A stretch of DNA of 64,000 nt from Vibrio sp. 05-20-BW147. GTDB taxonomy: Bacteria; Pseudomonadota; Gammaproteobacteria; Enterobacterales; Vibrionaceae. The position numbers and the translations under genes are program-made. Positions 1 through 8,085 of this stretch are shown piece by piece. Position 1 is the first letter of the stretch; each line of letters starts with the position of its first letter. The DNA is taken from positions 1 through 64,000 of the forward strand of contig NZ_SZTO01000013.1 of the NCBI RefSeq assembly GCF_013369385.1, read 5' to 3'. The notes under the pieces were generated by a model. It ran no database searches. It was not told where the DNA came from and saw only the letters and a program-made list of their open reading frames with translations.

Positions 1-2
1 CT

Positions 3-278
<276 letters not shown>

Positions 279-334
279 TTCTTTGAATTAAACGAAATCT
301 TGCACTCTTCTTCAATTTGAAGAACAGCGCACAA

Positions 335-364
335 GAAAAGAGGAAGCTTTGGCTTCCTCTTTTC
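335..364 (+). terminator. Intrinsic terminator of tuf
   Basis: A 13-bp perfect stem (gaaaagaggaagc paired with gcttcctcttttc) with a 4-base loop ends in a T-rich stretch. It lies 57 bases after the tuf stop. Confidence 0.85.
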
Positions 365-429
365 GTTTATATAAAATACCAAAAGCTAATAACAAATTGG
401 TCTAAATGAAGAGCAAATAAACATAGCAA

Positions 430-444
430 TGATAATGATTATCC
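430..444 (+). promoter_or_regulatory. Fur box upstream of bfd-bfr
   Basis: TGATAATGATTATCC is a 7-1-7 inverted repeat that matches the Fur core TGATAATNATTATCA at 14 of 15 positions. It lies about 40 bases before the bfd start, where a bound Fur-Fe2+ dimer would cover the promoter. Repression of bfd when iron is plentiful is the known pattern. Confidence 0.85.
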
Positions 445-484
445 ATTATATTTGCTGTTGTGATTTCAATTGCTAGGTTCTTTT

Positions 485-673
485 ATGTACGTTTGTTTAT
501 GCCACGGTGTCTCTGATAAAAAGATTCGCAAGCTTGTTATTGAGCAAGGTGTTGCGGATGTTCGCGGAATCAAAAAGTGCACTGCATTGGGAAGTCAATG
601 TGGCAAATGCATACGTATGGCGAAAGAGATTATCAACGAGACTGCTCCGGCACTATTCAAGCAAGCCAGTTAA
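485..673 (+). CDS. bfd: Bacterioferritin-associated ferredoxin Bfd
   Basis: Small [2Fe-2S] ferredoxin that passes electrons to bacterioferritin so stored Fe3+ can be released as Fe2+. The 62-residue product begins [11 protein letters not shown] and has cluster-ligand cysteines at C4, C6, C39 and C42 in the CxC...CxxC arrangement of the BFD-like domain. An in-frame TTG at 470 would add five residues, but the ATG at 485 gives the family's usual N-terminus. It lies directly downstream of a Fur box and 73 bases before bfr, so both are probably in one iron-regulated operon. Confidence 0.95.
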   Translation: MYVCLCHGVSDKKIRKLVIEQGVADVRGIKKCTALGSQCGKCIRMAKEIINETAPALFKQAS

Positions 674-746
674 CCTAATCGGCTTTCTTTTTGACACTTG
701 CCCAATTGGTTCTACAGTTATAGAAGCCAAAGAGGAGGGCTATGTC

Positions 747-1223
747 ATGAAAGGCGATCCAATAATTATTCAACATCTCAACAAAGTATTAGGCAATGAA
801 CTGATTGCCATTAACCAATACTTTCTCCATGCTCGCATGTACAAAGATTGGGGGCTTAAGCACCTCGCGGACAAGGAATATCACGAATCGATCGATGAGA
901 TGAAGCATGCAGATCATCTTGTTGAGCGCATTTTGTTTCTTGAAGGTATTCCAAACCTGCAAGACCTTGGTAAGTTGATGATCGGTGAAGATACTAAAGA
1001 GATGCTGGAATGCGACTTAAAACTTGAAATGTCCGCGATTCCCGATCTAAAGGCAGCAATTGCTTACGCAGAAGATGTGCACGACTATGTATCACGTGAT
1101 CTTTTTCAAGATATCTTAGAAGATGAAGAAGAGCATGTGGATTGGCTCGAGACGCAACTAGGCCTTATTCAATTGACGGGTATTGAAAACTACTTACAGG
1201 CCCAGTTTGTTGATGAGGATTAA
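747..1223 (+). CDS. bfr: Bacterioferritin
   Basis: Haem-containing 24-subunit iron-storage protein that oxidises Fe2+ and stores the mineral in its cavity. The product has 158 residues, the normal length. All ferroxidase-centre residues are visible: E18, E51, H54, E94, E127 and H130, and the haem-ligand methionine M52 is present. The open frame extends far upstream, but the ATG at 747 has an agaggaggg ribosome-binding site at 731-739 and gives the standard MKGDP start. It follows bfd, its electron-donor partner. Confidence 0.97.
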   Translation: MKGDPIIIQHLNKVLGNELIAINQYFLHARMYKDWGLKHLADKEYHESIDEMKHADHLVERILFLEGIPNLQDLGKLMIGEDTKEMLECDLKLEMSAIPDLKAAIAYAEDVHDYVSRDLFQDILEDEEEHVDWLETQLGLIQLTGIENYLQAQFVDED

Positions 1224-1258
1224 TCTGACCTCTATTTCTATCGTACCCACAAGCAAAA

Positions 1259-1297
1259 GGCGAGTTCTCACTCGCCCTTATTGTGTTGCCAACACAA
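1259..1297 (+). terminator. Two small hairpins after bfr
   Basis: GGCGAG/CTCGCC (1259-1264 with 1271-1276) is followed by a second inverted repeat TTGTGTT-gcc-AACACAA (1281-1297). This is probably the transcription end between bfr and the convergent galE. No long T-run is present, so the mechanism is uncertain. Confidence 0.45.
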
Positions 1298-1319
1298 TCA
1301 AACGTGTCAGTGATGGCGA

Positions 1320-2330
1320 TTACTCATAGCCATTTGGGTTATTGGACTGCCAACGCCAAGTATCTACCACCATGGTCTCTAGCGAGCGTGTCGCTTTCCA
1401 CCCCAATACTTGTTCCGCATAGGTAGGATCGGCCCAGCATTCAGCAATATCACCTGCACGGCGAGGTTTGATTTCGTAAGGAATAGGACGCTGAGCCGCT
1501 TTTTCAAAAGCAGCGACCATTTCAAGCACGCTATTCCCTTGGCCAGTGCCAAGGTTAAAGATATGCAATCCTGCTTGCTGCCCCACTTTATTCAAAGCCG
1601 CCAAATGACCGTCTGCAAGATCAACAACGTGAATGTAATCACGAACCCCAGTGCCATCTGGTGTTGGATAGTCGTTACCAAATACGCCCAGTTTTTCGCG
1701 TCGACCAACCGCAACTTGAGCCACAAAGGGCAATAAGTTATTTGGAATGCCTTGAGGATCTTCACCGAGCAAACCCGACTCGTGAGCGCCAACGGGATTA
1801 AAATAACGCAGCAGGGTGATGCTCCAATCAGGATTGGCTTTGTGGAAGTCAGTCAGACACTCTTCCACCATCAATTTGCTGCGGCCATAAGGGTTGGTAG
1901 CTGAGGTTGGGAAATCTTCACGGATTGGTACGGAGGCGGGATCACCATAGACGGTGGCGGATGAACTGAAAATAAGGCTCTTAATACCAGCTTTATCCAT
2001 TTCACGTACGAGATTTAGGGTTCCTGACACATTGTTATCATAATACATCAGAGGTTTTTCAACCGATTCTCCTACTGCCTTTAGGCCTGCAAAGTGGATG
2101 ACGCCCTGGATATCATGCTGAGCAAAGACGTGTTGCAGAATCTCGCTGTCACGAATGTCACCTTGATAGAAAGCGGGGCGCACGCCAGTGACCTGTTCAA
2201 TGCGATCAAGCACCAGCAACTTGCTGTTATAAAGATTGTCCAAAATGATGGGCGTCATTCCTGCTTCGATCATCTGAATACAGGTGTGGCTGCCAATATA
2301 ACCGCTGCCACCAGTGACCAGTATGTTCAT
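1320..2330 (-). CDS. galE: UDP-glucose 4-epimerase
   Basis: NAD-dependent short-chain dehydrogenase that interconverts UDP-glucose and UDP-galactose in the Leloir pathway and for sugar-nucleotide supply to surface polysaccharides. The 336-residue protein opens with the Rossmann motif GGSGYIGSH, has the catalytic YGRSK (YxxxK) and the SSSATVYG serine motif, and matches the usual length of about 338. It starts with ATG at 2330. It stands alone here, without galT/galK, as a single transcription unit. Confidence 0.96.
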   Translation of the reverse strand: MNILVTGGSGYIGSHTCIQMIEAGMTPIILDNLYNSKLLVLDRIEQVTGVRPAFYQGDIRDSEILQHVFAQHDIQGVIHFAGLKAVGESVEKPLMYYDNNVSGTLNLVREMDKAGIKSLIFSSSATVYGDPASVPIREDFPTSATNPYGRSKLMVEECLTDFHKANPDWSITLLRYFNPVGAHESGLLGEDPQGIPNNLLPFVAQVAVGRREKLGVFGNDYPTPDGTGVRDYIHVVDLADGHLAALNKVGQQAGLHIFNLGTGQGNSVLEMVAAFEKAAQRPIPYEIKPRRAGDIAECWADPTYAEQVLGWKATRSLETMVVDTWRWQSNNPNGYE

Positions 2331-2454
2331 AGTTGTCCTCTGAAATTATATTTCCAATTATCTAGCCAAACTAACTTTGTGAGTTTATTAGAAAAGATTC
2401 TCGATGAACAGAATAGGGCAAAATCAAATTCGAGAAATGTTGAGGCTAAAATAA

Positions 2455-2482
2455 AGGGCGTATTCCCGAAGAAATACGCCCT
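2455..2482 (-). terminator. Intrinsic terminator of tpiA
   Basis: A 10-bp perfect stem (2455-2464 with 2473-2482) lies 27 bases past the tpiA stop, and the minus strand continues into a T-rich tract. Confidence 0.75.
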
Positions 2483-2508
2483 AAATACAAAGATAGGATG
2501 GCGTTGAA

Positions 2509-3279
2509 TTACGCTTTCATTTTCGCTGCTGCTTTCGCGATCGCTGCGAAGCTCTTAGCGTCTAGAGATGCGCCACCAACAAGAGCACCATCGATGTCTG
2601 GTTGTGCGAAGTAAGCTTCCGCGTTTTCTGGCTTAACAGAACCACCGTATTGGATGATCACTTGCTCTGCTACTGCAGCATCTTTTACTGCGATCATCGC
2701 ACGGATAGAGGCGTGGATACGCTGTGCATCTTCTGCTGTTGCAGCTTTGCCTGTACCGATTGCCCAGATTGGTTCGTAAGCGATGATGGCACCGTTTAGC
2801 GCTTCAACACCGTATGCGTCGATCACTGCGTTGATTTGACGTGCACAAACAGCTTCAGTTTCGCCTGCTTCGTTTTGCGCTTCAGTTTCACCGATACAGA
2901 AAACAGGTTTTAGGCCGTTCTCTTTTAGGAATGCAAACTTCTTCGCTACGAACTCATCTGATTCATTGTGGTATTCACGACGCTCAGAGTGACCAATAAT
3001 GATGTGAGTAGCACCAAAGTCTTTTAGCATTGCAGGAGACATGTCGCCAGTGAATGCACCGCTGTTGTTGATGTCAGTGTTTTGTGCACCAAGAATGATC
3101 TTGTTGCCACCTTCAGCGATTAGGCGCTCTGCAAGGTCGATGTAAAGTGCTGGCGGCGCTACCGCTACATCTACACCTTCAACGCCTTCTAGTTCAGCGT
3201 TTAGACCAGTTAGCAGTTCAGCAACCATCGTTTTGCTGCCGTTAAGTTTCCAGTTACCCATCACTACAGGACGACGCAT
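2509..3279 (-). CDS. tpiA: Triosephosphate isomerase
   Basis: Interconverts dihydroxyacetone phosphate and glyceraldehyde-3-phosphate in glycolysis and gluconeogenesis, as a cytoplasmic dimer. The 256-residue TIM-barrel protein shows the substrate lysine in GNWKLNG, the catalytic histidine in IIIGHSERR, and the catalytic glutamate in [14 protein letters not shown] start at 3279 with a ggagatat ribosome-binding site just upstream on the minus strand. Codon bias is strong, which suggests high expression. Confidence 0.98.
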   Translation of the reverse strand: MRRPVVMGNWKLNGSKTMVAELLTGLNAELEGVEGVDVAVAPPALYIDLAERLIAEGGNKIILGAQNTDINNSGAFTGDMSPAMLKDFGATHIIIGHSERREYHNESDEFVAKKFAFLKENGLKPVFCIGETEAQNEAGETEAVCARQINAVIDAYGVEALNGAIIAYEPIWAIGTGKAATAEDAQRIHASIRAMIAVKDAAVAEQVIIQYGGSVKPENAEAYFAQPDIDGALVGGASLDAKSFAAIAKAAAKMKA

Positions 3280-3581
3280 AGGAATATCTCCATATCTTTA
3301 TTGAATCGAAGTCTTCACAGGCGAACCAATGAAGCCAATTTATGTAAAAAATCTACGTAGGAATATAACAGAAATATGTGGATAGATCATGACTCGTGTC
3401 ATTTCTTGTCGCTTTCTTTGGCTGGTCAGAGCGCGTCAAATTCACTGATATTTCGCTCAGACGAAAACGATTGGTGATCTATCCTGCATAACCATAGCCA
3501 ATTACTCGGAATTTGTCGGTGAGCTTGGTATTACTCTATGTCAGCGTTACCAATCAAAAATCGGCAACAAAAGGAAGTATC
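3280..3581. other. Intergenic region between divergent tpiA and the CHMI-family gene
   Basis: 302 bases with no convincing gene. It must hold the tpiA promoter (minus) and the promoter of the 3582 gene (plus). I found no recognised operator or RNA motif in it. Confidence 0.6.
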
Positions 3582-3929
3582 ATGCCAAATCTAGTCTTAG
3601 AGTATTCAAATTCCGTTGAAGAGCGCGTTAATATTCCTGGTTTACTGGAGGATCTTCACCACATAGCCATCAAAAGTGGTTTGTTCGATGCGCCATCGGT
3701 TAAGTCGCGCACGCTGCGCTGCCACCATTGGTTGATCGGAGAAGAAGGGGACAGTGTCGACTTTATTCATGTAAGCTTTGATTTATTATCAGGACGAACC
3801 GAAGAACAAAAACGAGAGCTCTCACGTCAATTGATGTCGGCCCTTCAGGAAACCGCTAGCCATGTGCGCAGTTTGACGGTGAATATTCGAGATATGGATA
3901 AGGATAGTTTTCAGAAGGTGGTAAACTGA
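3582..3929 (+). CDS. 5-carboxymethyl-2-hydroxymuconate isomerase (CHMI) family protein
   Basis: A 115-residue protein of the CHMI/tautomerase superfamily. The start MPNLVLEYS leaves proline 2 exposed after methionine removal, and that proline is the catalytic base in this superfamily. In homoprotocatechuate catabolism the enzyme isomerises 5-carboxymethyl-2-hydroxymuconate, but no other hpa gene is nearby, so the true substrate is unknown. The upstream-extended frame from 3513 was rejected because aaggaag at 3571-3577 precisely precedes the ATG at 3582. A DUF805 gene follows 58 bases later on the same strand. Confidence 0.82.
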   Translation: MPNLVLEYSNSVEERVNIPGLLEDLHHIAIKSGLFDAPSVKSRTLRCHHWLIGEEGDSVDFIHVSFDLLSGRTEEQKRELSRQLMSALQETASHVRSLTVNIRDMDKDSFQKVVN

Positions 3930-3987
3930 TCCCCATTACGTTACTTTTTTCGGTAACGGTGGTGTATTTTGTTTGGGATTTAATTTG

Positions 3988-4410
3988 ATGTCGTTAAAAG
4001 AACTGCTTTTTTCTTTCCAAGGTCGTATCGGTCGTAAAACATATTGGCTTTGGAATTTGTGTTATTACTTGGGTATTTTGGGTTTTGTAAGTGGAGTTTC
4101 TAAGCTGTTCCCATCTTACAGCCACATCTTACTGCCGATATTTTTGTTGGTAATTTTAATCCCCGATTTGGCAGTGACCACCAAGCGTTGGCACGACAGG
4201 AACAAATCTGTTTATTGGCTGTTCCTTAATATCCCATTAGTTTTTGGCCGTTTAGCAACGCCAATGTCTGGTACGTTGACTCAGCAGCCAACAGGCATGG
4301 AAACCATCGTAGGTTCAATCGCGTTACTGTGTGGAGCATGGATTTTACTTGAGTGTGGCTTTTTGAAAGGCACGGAAGGACCAAACCGTTATGGGGAACC
4401 AGAAAAGTAA
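3988..4410 (+). CDS. DUF805 family inner-membrane protein
   Basis: A 140-residue membrane protein. It carries the DUF805 signature near the N-terminus (FQGRIGRKTYWLW), a second motif TKRWHDRNKS in the middle, and about four hydrophobic segments (near residues 22-40, 45-65, 75-90 and 105-125). The function of the family is unknown. The ATG at 3988 starts the DUF805 domain directly; a TTG at 3973 is also in frame but less likely. It lies downstream of the CHMI-family gene and ends at a long bidirectional terminator. Confidence 0.85.
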   Translation: MSLKELLFSFQGRIGRKTYWLWNLCYYLGILGFVSGVSKLFPSYSHILLPIFLLVILIPDLAVTTKRWHDRNKSVYWLFLNIPLVFGRLATPMSGTLTQQPTGMETIVGSIALLCGAWILLECGFLKGTEGPNRYGEPEK

Positions 4411-4429
4411 ATGTTCCATCCTCCGAGCA

Positions 4430-4470
4430 ACAAAAGAATTAAGGCCCGTTTTGGGCCTTAATTCTTTTGT
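4430..4470. terminator. Bidirectional intrinsic terminator
   Basis: An 18-bp perfect inverted repeat (4430-4447 with 4453-4470, loop gtttt) with A-rich and T-rich ends serves both converging genes, DUF805 on plus and DUF3135 on minus. Confidence 0.9.
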
Positions 4471-4482
4471 TGGTGTGAATCA

Positions 4483-4821
4483 TTAGTAGAAAGTCTTTGG
4501 GGTAAAAGGAATGATTTGTGCGTCTTGATTCAATGTGTCTGAGCCATCACTATCAAGGGCTTCGCGAAATTTTACCATCTGTTTGGTTAACTCATTCATC
4601 AACACCACGTTAGTGTGAACAGGGTTCTTACAACGGCTAATGACCAAATCAATGTGGCTTTGCTGTGCGACTAACCTCTCTCTCATGGCTTCCGAAGCAG
4701 ATTGAATCATCTCGTGACACATCTCTTGTTTAAATTGATTAAAAGCATTTGGGTTTTCTGCGGCGAGCGCCATCATTTCATCAAACGATGGTAATTGTTG
4801 CTCCGTTTGAAGACTGCCCAT
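4483..4821 (-). CDS. DUF3135 family protein
   Basis: A 112-residue soluble, mostly helical protein with the family's N-terminal pattern LPSFDEMMALAAENPNAFNQ. DUF3135 proteins are found in marine gammaproteobacteria and have no known function. No signal peptide, membrane segment or metal motif is visible. It is a single-gene unit, convergent with the DUF805 gene. Confidence 0.8.
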   Translation of the reverse strand: MGSLQTEQQLPSFDEMMALAAENPNAFNQFKQEMCHEMIQSASEAMRERLVAQQSHIDLVISRCKNPVHTNVVLMNELTKQMVKFREALDSDGSDTLNQDAQIIPFTPKTFY

Positions 4822-5077
4822 AGCGCCTCTCCCTATCTGGTGCTGTTGATAAAATAAACAGTAGCTATAAACAAAGCATATGTCAGATTTTGAAAATGGA
4901 AAGGTTGCAATTAATTTGTCTTAAAAATAAGACGCTCATTCTCTGTATTTAGAGGTCTAGCATAGTGTGGTGGTGAAGAGGCACCCTTGTTATTTCACTA
5001 AGTATGGTAATAGATTATCAAGACTTTTCTTTACTAACCCTATGGCGCATAATATCTCTATCGGGTGAGAGGGATGT

Positions 5078-5695
5078 ATGAAGACCATAGATAGGATTAT
5101 TCAATCTATTAAACGTGATGGCGAGGTAACGGCAAAGCAGATTGCAACGGAGCTTGGTATGACAACCATGGGAGCCCGACAACATTTGCAAAGCCTTGAA
5201 GAGGATGGAATGGTGAGCTTTCACGATGTGAAAGTGAAAATCGGACGCCCTACTCGTCACTGGTCTTTGACACAAAGAGGGCATGATCAGTTTGCCGATC
5301 GCCACGGGGAACTCACCATCCAAGTGATTGATGCGGTAGAGGCGCTGTTTGGTGTTGAAGGTTTGGCGAAAGTGGCCGCTGAGCGAGAGCAGAAAACATT
5401 TCTCCACTATGAAAGAGCATTGGCGGCATGCTTAGACCTAACCAGTCGCTTGGAAAAGCTAACGGCGATGCGTGAAGAAGAAGGGTATATGGCGGAGCTG
5501 GAGAAAACGGATGAAGGTTTTCTCTTAACTGAAAATCATTGTCCAATTTGCAAAGCGGCAATTCGTTGTCCGAGTTTGTGCCAATCCGAATTGAGTATAT
5601 TTCAGAAACTGCTTGGCGAGCAGTGTCATGTTGAACGCAGTGAACATATTATCCAAGGGGAACGTCGCTGTGCTTATCGGATCCGTCGACGTTAG
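5078..5695 (+). CDS. SufR-like ArsR/DeoR-type winged-helix regulator with a cysteine cluster
   Basis: A 205-residue transcriptional regulator of the COG2345 type. Residues about 1-65 form a winged helix (KQIATELGMTTMGARQHLQSLEEDG, seen in two parts, then the wing with GRPTRHWSLT). The C-terminal part carries cysteines at C155, C158, C164, C168, C183 and C198 and the ending RRCAYRIRRR. This layout resembles SufR, the Fe-S-cluster-sensing repressor of suf operons, so cluster sensing is likely. No isc or suf genes are in the window, so its targets are unknown. ATG start at 5078 follows ggtgagagggatgt. Confidence 0.8.
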   Translation: MKTIDRIIQSIKRDGEVTAKQIATELGMTTMGARQHLQSLEEDGMVSFHDVKVKIGRPTRHWSLTQRGHDQFADRHGELTIQVIDAVEALFGVEGLAKVAAEREQKTFLHYERALAACLDLTSRLEKLTAMREEEGYMAELEKTDEGFLLTENHCPICKAAIRCPSLCQSELSIFQKLLGEQCHVERSEHIIQGERRCAYRIRRR

Positions 5696-5710
5696 ACTGA
5701 TGATCAGTAA

Positions 5711-5733
5711 TAAGGCCGCTTGAAGCGGCCTTA
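5711..5733. terminator. Bidirectional intrinsic terminator
   Basis: A 10-bp perfect stem taaggccgct/agcggcctta with a 3-base loop lies between the converging SufR-like gene and glpX. Confidence 0.8.
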
Positions 5734-5757
5734 TTCGTATCTTGGTGCGAAAGTGGA

Positions 5758-6765
5758 TTAAAGAATGATCGCTTTCACTTCGTCGTCTTTACGCTCAAGA
5801 TAATGAATCGACTTGATACGACGAATGGTGCGACAGCGGCCACGAATCAGCAGTGTTTCAGTGGTCGCAATGTTACCAGTACGGGTGATCCCTTCTAGCA
5901 AATCGCCTTTGGTAATGCCCGTGGCCGAGAAAATAACGTTGTCGCTACGAGCCATATCTTCCAGCTTCAACACTTTGTTTGCTTCAACACCCATTTCAGC
6001 ACATCGCTCAAGCTCAAACGCCGCGAACTTACGATTCTCTTCTGTATCCCCTTTCACTTCATTGCGGGGCAGCAAGCGACCGTGCATGTCACCATCTAAT
6101 GCACGAATAACTGCAGCAGAAACGACCCCTTCCGGGGCTCCACCAATGCAGTACATCACATCCACTTCGCTATCCGGCATGCAGGTGAGAATCGAAGCGG
6201 CAACATCCCCATCAGGCACTGCGAAGACGCGTACGCCCATGCGTTGCATCTCGGCGATCACCTCATCATGACGAGGCTTAGCAAGGGTAATCACCACCAA
6301 GGTATCAAGCGTTTTTCCAAGCGCTTGTGCGATGTTCTCGAGGTTTTCTTTAAGTGGCTGGTTGAGATCGATCACGCCTTTTGCACCAGGGCCAACTACC
6401 AGTTTTTCCATGTACATATCCGGCGCTTTCAAAAAGCTGCCCTTTTCGCCAGCCGCTAAGACCGCAAGGGCGTTGGATTGGCCCATAGCGGTCATGCGAG
6501 TCCCTTCGATAGGATCGACTGCGATGTCGACTTCGTCACCACCTAGACCAACGTTTTCGCCGATGTAGAGCATAGGTGCATCATCAATTTCACCTTCACC
6601 AATGACGATTTCACCACAGATGTCGGTTTTGTTCAGCAAGGTACGCATCACTTCAACGGCTGCGCCATCTGCCGCGTTTTTATCACCACGGCCAAGCCAT
6701 TTGTAGCCAGCGAGCGCTGCGCCTTCAGTTACGCGGGAAAAGGCCATTGCTAAATCGCGTTTCAT
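5758..6765 (-). CDS. glpX: Fructose-1,6-bisphosphatase class II (GlpX)
   Basis: Removes the 1-phosphate of fructose-1,6-bisphosphate in gluconeogenesis; metal-dependent and cytoplasmic. The product has 335 residues, matching GlpX, with MKRDLAMAFSRVTEGAALAG at the N-terminus, the metal/phosphate motif VDPIEGTRM, and the GGAPEGVVSAAVIRALDG segment (seen in two parts). The frame is open to 6822, but the ATG at 6765 has a ggagac ribosome-binding site just upstream on the minus strand and gives the family start. The upstream region contains the 13-copy heptamer array, about 105 bases from the start codon. Confidence 0.95.
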   Translation of the reverse strand: MKRDLAMAFSRVTEGAALAGYKWLGRGDKNAADGAAVEVMRTLLNKTDICGEIVIGEGEIDDAPMLYIGENVGLGGDEVDIAVDPIEGTRMTAMGQSNALAVLAAGEKGSFLKAPDMYMEKLVVGPGAKGVIDLNQPLKENLENIAQALGKTLDTLVVITLAKPRHDEVIAEMQRMGVRVFAVPDGDVAASILTCMPDSEVDVMYCIGGAPEGVVSAAVIRALDGDMHGRLLPRNEVKGDTEENRKFAAFELERCAEMGVEANKVLKLEDMARSDNVIFSATGITKGDLLEGITRTGNIATTETLLIRGRCRTIRRIKSIHYLERKDDEVKAIIL

Positions 6766-6869
6766 GTTGTCTCCAAAAAGTGTCAAATCGAAGGAAGAGA
6801 AAAATTGCGGCGATTCTAGCATAAAAAGTAGGGGAAACGTTTGCTAAATTGAGTTTTGAGCTGAAAATC

Positions 6870-6960
6870 GAGGTGCGAGGTGCGAGGTGCGAGGTGCGAG
6901 GTGCGAGGTGCGAGGTGCGAGGTGCGAGGTGCGAGGTGCGAGGTGCGAGGTGCGAGGTGC
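6870..6960. repeat. Perfect tandem heptanucleotide repeat, GAGGTGC x 13
   Basis: Thirteen uninterrupted, identical copies of GAGGTGC (91 bases) lie between the end of zapB and the start of glpX. The unit is not a multiple of three, and no ribosome-binding site supports translation of the repetitive ORFs that cross it. The plus strand has GG dinucleotides every 7 bases, which could form a two-quartet G-quadruplex. Such an array is expected to change copy number by slippage. Confidence 0.97.
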
Positions 6961-6967
6961 AGATCAA

Positions 6968-7018
6968 AGGAAGAGCAAATGCGTCTTTGTGACTTTCGTT
7001 CTGACTTTTGCTCTTCCT
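6968..7018 (-). terminator. Hairpin after zapB
   Basis: A 12-bp perfect inverted repeat aggaagagcaaa/tttgctcttcct (6968-6979 with 7007-7018) has a 27-base loop and sits just past the zapB stop. The large loop makes it a weaker terminator candidate than others in the window. Confidence 0.45.
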
Positions 7019-7030
7019 AGTAGAGAATGG

Positions 7031-7273
7031 TTATTCTACGTCTTCCATCTTGCCAAGCAGGGCACGAATACGTTCTTGCCATTGAGCATGCTCTTGCTGA
7101 GTTTGCTGTGCTTTCTGCTCTAGTTCTTCGCGTTGTACACGTAAGTCATTGGCTTGTGCTTCCAGTTTTACTTTTTCTTCTTTCAGCTCGTCTACTTCCA
7201 TTTGTAGCAAAGCGATAGTATCGACAGCGGTCTGAATTTTAGCTTCTAGTTTTTCTAATACTTCAAAAGACAT
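7031..7273 (-). CDS. zapB: Cell division protein ZapB
   Basis: An 80-residue, almost entirely coiled-coil protein that joins ZapA and MatP at the FtsZ ring in the cytoplasm. The start MSFEVLEKLEAKIQTAVDTI and the heptad-repeating leucine/glutamine pattern through the whole length match ZapB, as does the size (81 in E. coli). Its place near rraA, menA and glpX is the conserved gammaproteobacterial order. ATG at 7273. Confidence 0.94.
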   Translation of the reverse strand: MSFEVLEKLEAKIQTAVDTIALLQMEVDELKEEKVKLEAQANDLRVQREELEQKAQQTQQEHAQWQERIRALLGKMEDVE

Positions 7274-7464
7274 CTTGGCCTACCTATTTATATTCGGTTA
7301 AGAGTGCAGCCCTTGCTACTACTCAAGTCTGTTAGCCTCATTCTACTCAGCACGCCGCAGAGAAACACGCCCTATATTGCATATTTTGCATCATTCGGTC
7401 AAAAAAACAGCGCATCTTTACTTGTTGCTGACTTTTCTCCAGAAATCGTGAGCGCTAATCAGCA

Positions 7465-7489
7465 AAAAAGCGTCAATATGACGCTTTTT
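7465..7489 (-). terminator. Intrinsic terminator of rraA
   Basis: A 10-bp perfect stem aaaaagcgtc/gacgcttttt with a 5-base loop is followed on the minus strand by a T-run. It lies 12 bases past the rraA stop. Confidence 0.85.
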
Positions 7490-7500
7490 ACCGAGTTAGC

Positions 7501-8010
7501 TTAGAGCACGGGCTCTTCATCTGATAAATCGGCACTGAGTGGCTCTTGAGATAGAAGGATGCCAGTCGTGTCTGCGTAAAGGTAATCTTCAGGCAAAAAA
7601 GTGACGCCACCGAAGTTGACTGGCACATCGACTTCACCCACTCCTTGTGAAGACGCACCAACAGGAATGGATGCAAGTGCTTGAATGCCAATGTTCATCT
7701 CTTCAAGCTCATCGACCTCACGCACGCAACCGTAAATAACAATGCCTTCCCATTCGTTTTCTTCGGCAATCGCAGCCAACTCTCCATCCACCAGAGCCCG
7801 ACGGAGAGAACCTCCACCATCCACCAAGAGAACACGTCCCACGCCGTCTTGTTCCAAGGTTTCTCGAATCAGTGTATTATCTTCAAAGCACTTAACGGTG
7901 GTGATTTGCCCAGCAAACGAGGCACGGCCACCAAAGTTGCTGAACATAGGCTCGACTACATCCACTTGGTCCAGATAGATATCACAAAGGGCAGAAGTGT
8001 TGTATTCCAT
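7501..8010 (-). CDS. rraA: Ribonuclease E inhibitor RraA
   Basis: A 169-residue protein that binds RNase E and slows mRNA decay; it has the methyltransferase-like MenG fold but no methyltransferase activity. The start [21 protein letters not shown] and the central [20 protein letters not shown] (both seen) are typical of RraA. Older annotation calls it MenG because it is next to menA; that name is a misnomer. It lies 75 bases downstream of menA and is probably co-transcribed. Confidence 0.94.
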   Translation of the reverse strand: MEYNTSALCDIYLDQVDVVEPMFSNFGGRASFAGQITTVKCFEDNTLIRETLEQDGVGRVLLVDGGGSLRRALVDGELAAIAEENEWEGIVIYGCVREVDELEEMNIGIQALASIPVGASSQGVGEVDVPVNFGGVTFLPEDYLYADTTGILLSQEPLSADLSDEEPVL

Positions 8011-8085
8011 GGCATACCTTCTTTGGTCAACGAGATTTCTCTTGAGTATATCTGCCCATTAAGTCATTGCAATGACAATTAATGA

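Noticed and set aside
507..746. N-terminal extension of bacterioferritin (frame opens at 507)
   Set aside because: Overlaps bfd in another frame; the ATG at 747 has an ideal ribosome-binding site and gives the exact family length.
6870..6960. CRISPR-like array
   Set aside because: Units are contiguous with no spacers and only 7 bases long; no cas genes.
6725..7123. Long open frames on both strands with 7-residue peptide repeats across the heptamer array
   Set aside because: They are a by-product of an uninterrupted 7-bp repeat being open in all frames. No ribosome-binding site, and they overlap real genes.
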